Assembly: GCA_900757235.1 (NCBI GenBank)
Contig: CAAENB010000103.1
Coordinates: 1-8,348 of the forward strand
DNA: 8,348 nt
Reading direction: 5' to 3'
DNA from: an uncultured Collinsella sp.
Lineage (GTDB): Bacteria > Actinomycetota > Coriobacteriia > Coriobacteriales > Coriobacteriaceae
Of the stretch, positions 6,342 to 8,348 are shown one piece after another. The translations under genes were made by a program, and so were the position numbers. A model generated the notes under the pieces. That model saw only the letters and a program-made list of their open reading frames with translations, ran no database searches and was not told the DNA's origin. Numbering within the stretch: the stretch's first letter is position 1; each line of letters opens with the position of its first letter.

Positions 6342-8078
6342 CTACTCACCTCCCTTCATCTGCGATTCCGCGATAGCGCGGTACACCTCGCAGGTTTCCA
6401 TGAGCTCGTCGTGCGTGCCTAGGCCCACGACTCCACCGTCTTTGAGCACCACAATCTGATCGGCATGCAAAATAGTCGAGATGCGCTGGGCGATGATGAG
6501 CACCGCGGCATCGCACGTCTCGTCCTGCAGCGCATGGCGCAGTGCCGCATCGGTCTTAAAGTCCAGGGCCGAAAAACTGTCGTCGAAGATATACAGATCG
6601 GCATGTTTCATGAGTGCGCGGGCAATCGCCAGGCGCTGGCGCTGACCACCCGAGAAGTTCGTGCCGCCCTGGGCCACCGGCGTATCGAGCCCCTGGGGCT
6701 GGTCGAGCACAAAGGTGCTCTGGGCAACCTCCAGCGCATGGAGCATGTCAGCCTCGGTCGCGCCCTCGTTGCCAAAGCGCAGGTTGCTCGCCACCGTACC
6801 CGAGAACAGCCATGCCTTTTGCGGCACATAGGCGATACGCCCGCGGATGTCGTCTTGCGAAAGGTCGCGCAGATCGACGCCGTTTAGGCGAATGGTGCCC
6901 TTCGTGGCATCGTGGAAGCGAAGCAAGAGCTTGGCCACCGTTGACTTGCCCGAGCCCGTCGAGCCCACGATCGCGGTCGTCTGTCCACGGCGGCAGGCAA
7001 AACTCAGGTTGCACAGGGTGTCCTCGTCGGCATCGTCAAAACGGAATGACATATGGTCGAACACGGCCACCGCGTCGGCTCCATCTGCGGACTCGGGCGC
7101 CCCGTCGCCCAGCGTAGCCTTGCCGTCCACGATGCTCGGCTCGATTTCGAGCACCTGCTGCGCACGGCTGAGGCACGCCGCGGCGCGCGGAAGCGTCAGC
7201 ACCACCACCTGCGCCATCATCACAAAGAACAGGATCAGGATCGCGTACTCCAGCACGGCCGAGATGCTGCCGATTTGCATGGCATGGACGCCCACGCGGT
7301 TGCCGCCCACCCACAGCACCGCCACCTCGGCGATATTCATCAAAAAGAAGCTGGAGCTGTCGAGACCCACAAACAGGTGGTTGACCTTGATGGCATTGGC
7401 TGCGTAATCGCTAAACACCTCGTCCAGGCGCTGCTCCTCGTGGCGCTCCTTGTTAAATGCGCGGATGACGCGCACGCCCACGATGTTCTCGCGCAGCACC
7501 ACGTTCATGCGGTCGATAAAGCTCTGCAGGCGCATAAAGATCGGCGCGGCGTTGGCAACGGTAAAGACCGCCGCCACCAGCAGGATCGCAACGACCACGC
7601 CCAGCAGCGTGCCCATGGCAGGATCGATAAACCAGGCAAAGATGATGCCCGCCACGGCCAAGAATGGTACCGGTAACACCAGCTGAATCGTCTGCAGGAT
7701 CGCTTGCTGGATCACGTTGATGTCGTTGAGCGAGCGCGTGATCATCGAACCCGTACCAAAGCGCTCAAAGTCGCTGGCGGACAGCTCGAGCGACTTATCG
7801 TAGACGGCGTTGCGAATGTCGCAGGCCACATTGGCCGCCAGACGGGCCGAAAGATAGCAGCCCAGCACCGCGCCGCCACTGGCCATGCCGGTCGCGATGA
7901 GCATATACACGCCGTTGCGCAAGATGTAGTCGATATCACCCGTCGTGATACCAGTATTGACCATATTCGCCAACATTGTAGGCACCAGCAGCGTGCCGAC
8001 GTTATCTATCAGCAGTACAAACAGCGTCACCGCAATCAGCCCGCGGTACGGCCTCATAAATCTCATTAAGAGTCGCAT
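6342..8078 (-). CDS. ABC exporter half-transporter, degenerate-site subunit
   Basis: A 578-residue multidrug-type ABC half-transporter: membrane domain (helices about 12-35, 55-78, 130-150, 154-176, 243-260, 273-296) then nucleotide-binding domain. Walker A is GSTGSGKST (372-380), Q-loop Gln420 and signature FSGGQ (475-479), all normal. Walker B is LYIFDD (495-500): Asp500 replaces the catalytic Glu. The switch position in IIAQR (528-532) is Gln531 instead of His. This matches the degenerate subunit of heterodimeric exporters such as TM287 and BmrC, whose partner carries an altered signature, as the next gene does. Together they would have one hydrolysing site (partner Walker A/B plus this FSGGQ) and one that mainly binds ATP. 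ATG 8078 is chosen as start; GGGGAG is only two bases away, so ATG 8066 (M5) is possible. It overlaps the preceding ORF by 13 bases, suggesting translational coupling. Confidence 0.93.
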   Translation of the reverse strand: MRLLMRFMRPYRGLIAVTLFVLLIDNVGTLLVPTMLANMVNTGITTGDIDYILRNGVYMLIATGMASGGAVLGCYLSARLAANVACDIRNAVYDKSLELSASDFERFGTGSMITRSLNDINVIQQAILQTIQLVLPVPFLAVAGIIFAWFIDPAMGTLLGVVVAILLVAAVFTVANAAPIFMRLQSFIDRMNVVLRENIVGVRVIRAFNKERHEEQRLDEVFSDYAANAIKVNHLFVGLDSSSFFLMNIAEVAVLWVGGNRVGVHAMQIGSISAVLEYAILILFFVMMAQVVVLTLPRAAACLSRAQQVLEIEPSIVDGKATLGDGAPESADGADAVAVFDHMSFRFDDADEDTLCNLSFACRRGQTTAIVGSTGSGKSTVAKLLLRFHDATKGTIRLNGVDLRDLSQDDIRGRIAYVPQKAWLFSGTVASNLRFGNEGATEADMLHALEVAQSTFVLDQPQGLDTPVAQGGTNFSGGQRQRLAIARALMKHADLYIFDDSFSALDFKTDAALRHALQDETCDAAVLIIAQRISTILHADQIVVLKDGGVVGLGTHDELMETCEVYRAIAESQMKGGE

Positions 8079-8348
8079 GTCTCCCCTTCGCCCTTATCGT
8101 CAGCCTCGTTCTCGGCGGCCACTTGCCGTTTAAATGCCTCGCACTCTTCGTTAAGAACATGGGAGAACTTACCGACCAAGCGCATGATCTCGCGCTGTTC
8201 CCACGGCTCGAGCGCCTCGAATGCCTGTTGCTCGGCTTTTTGCGCCGGCCGGGTCTGCGCCTGAACGCCGTCTTTTGCAGAAACAACCAAAATCGCTCCG
8301 TCAAGAATGGCAAGGGAGCGATAGACCTCCGCTAAGAAATCCATATGC
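8066..8348 (-). CDS. Partial chimeric ORF: Tet-RPP fragment joined to MarR-like C-terminus
   Basis: The frame is open at the right edge, giving about 93 visible residues that end at TAA 8068-8066. The first ~32 after a His (MDFLAEVYRS, then LDGAI and SAKDGVQAQTR) match the conserved G-domain segment that follows DTPGH in TetM/TetW/TetO-type ribosomal protection proteins. The remainder (QKAEQQAFEAL, EPWEQREIMRLVGKFSHVL, then a charged tail) does not continue that family, where ILFHAL would be expected. It looks like the last helix of a MarR-type regulator. A MarR gene leading a two-gene ABC exporter operon is a common arrangement, and the ORF overlaps the first ABC gene by 13 bases. Either the regulator was truncated and fused to a tet gene fragment, or the join is an assembly artefact. 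The tet-like match is confident; the MarR call rests on context and weak similarity. An ATG at 8344 could start translation but may simply be internal to a longer frame. Confidence 0.6.
   Translation of the reverse strand, partial: HMDFLAEVYRSLAILDGAILVVSAKDGVQAQTRPAQKAEQQAFEALEPWEQREIMRLVGKFSHVLNEECEAFKRQVAAENEADDKGEGETCDS
8250..8348 (-). pseudogene. Internal fragment of a tetracycline-resistance ribosomal protection gene
   Basis: On the minus strand the bases read GCAT-ATG-GAT-TTC, in the frame PG-H-M-D-F of the tet G3 region, and stay in frame to the codons for QAQTR ending near 8250. The segment has about 53% GC by hand count. What precedes it (the P-loop and switch I parts of the G-domain) would lie beyond the window edge, and what should follow (the rest of the G-domain and domains II-V) is absent. 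This stretch alone cannot confer resistance. Which tet class it comes from cannot be decided from 33 residues. Confidence 0.65.

Noticed and set aside
4907..6376. A 489-codon open frame on the plus strand opposite the ABC gene
   Set aside because: It is His/Arg/Gly-rich with no recognisable domain and lies antisense to a clear ABC transporter with all motifs. It is a by-product of high-GC codon use.
1..8348. CRISPR array, tRNA, rRNA or complete insertion sequence
   Set aside because: No regularly spaced direct repeats, cloverleaf, rRNA-like stretch or transposase frame was seen on either strand.

Overview
The window looks like a chromosomal segment from a fairly high-GC actinobacterium. Protein flavour and gene content (LemA, DedA, a serine acetyltransferase, and a regulator followed by an ABC/ABC exporter pair) suggest Coriobacteriia, with Collinsella as my best guess. 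No rRNA or other marker is present to confirm this, so the taxon is inference.

Layout from left to right. A 5' fragment of a TetR-type regulator (minus strand, cut by the window edge) is divergent from lemA (plus). lemA ends at a strong hairpin terminator. Next comes a gene-free stretch of about 430 bases holding a 213-bp element bounded by 30-bp terminal inverted repeats (MITE-like), followed by the terminator of ilvE. ilvE (branched-chain aminotransferase, minus) and a DedA-family membrane protein gene (minus) lie head to tail, each apparently with its own promoter. The DedA gene is divergent from cysE (serine O-acetyltransferase, plus); their shared upstream region holds promoter-like elements and two short inverted repeats. 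cysE converges on the ABC operon across a strong bidirectional terminator and a second REP-like hairpin.

The right half is a tightly packed minus-strand operon: a partial regulator-like ORF, then two ABC exporter half-transporters. The ORF overlaps the first ABC gene by 13 bases, and the two ABC genes are 1 base apart. The two ABC proteins have complementary defects. The first has Asp in place of the catalytic Glu and Gln in place of the switch His. The second has an ISQGQ signature. This is the known pattern of heterodimeric exporters with one degenerate and one active ATP site, as in TM287/288, BmrCD and LmrCD.

The most unusual point is at the right edge. The first ~32 visible residues of the regulator-like ORF match the G-domain of TetM/TetW/TetO-type ribosomal protection proteins just after the DTPGH motif. 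They then switch abruptly, in frame, to a sequence resembling the C-terminal tail of a MarR-type regulator. This looks like a recombination junction between a tetracycline-resistance gene and the local repressor of the exporter operon.
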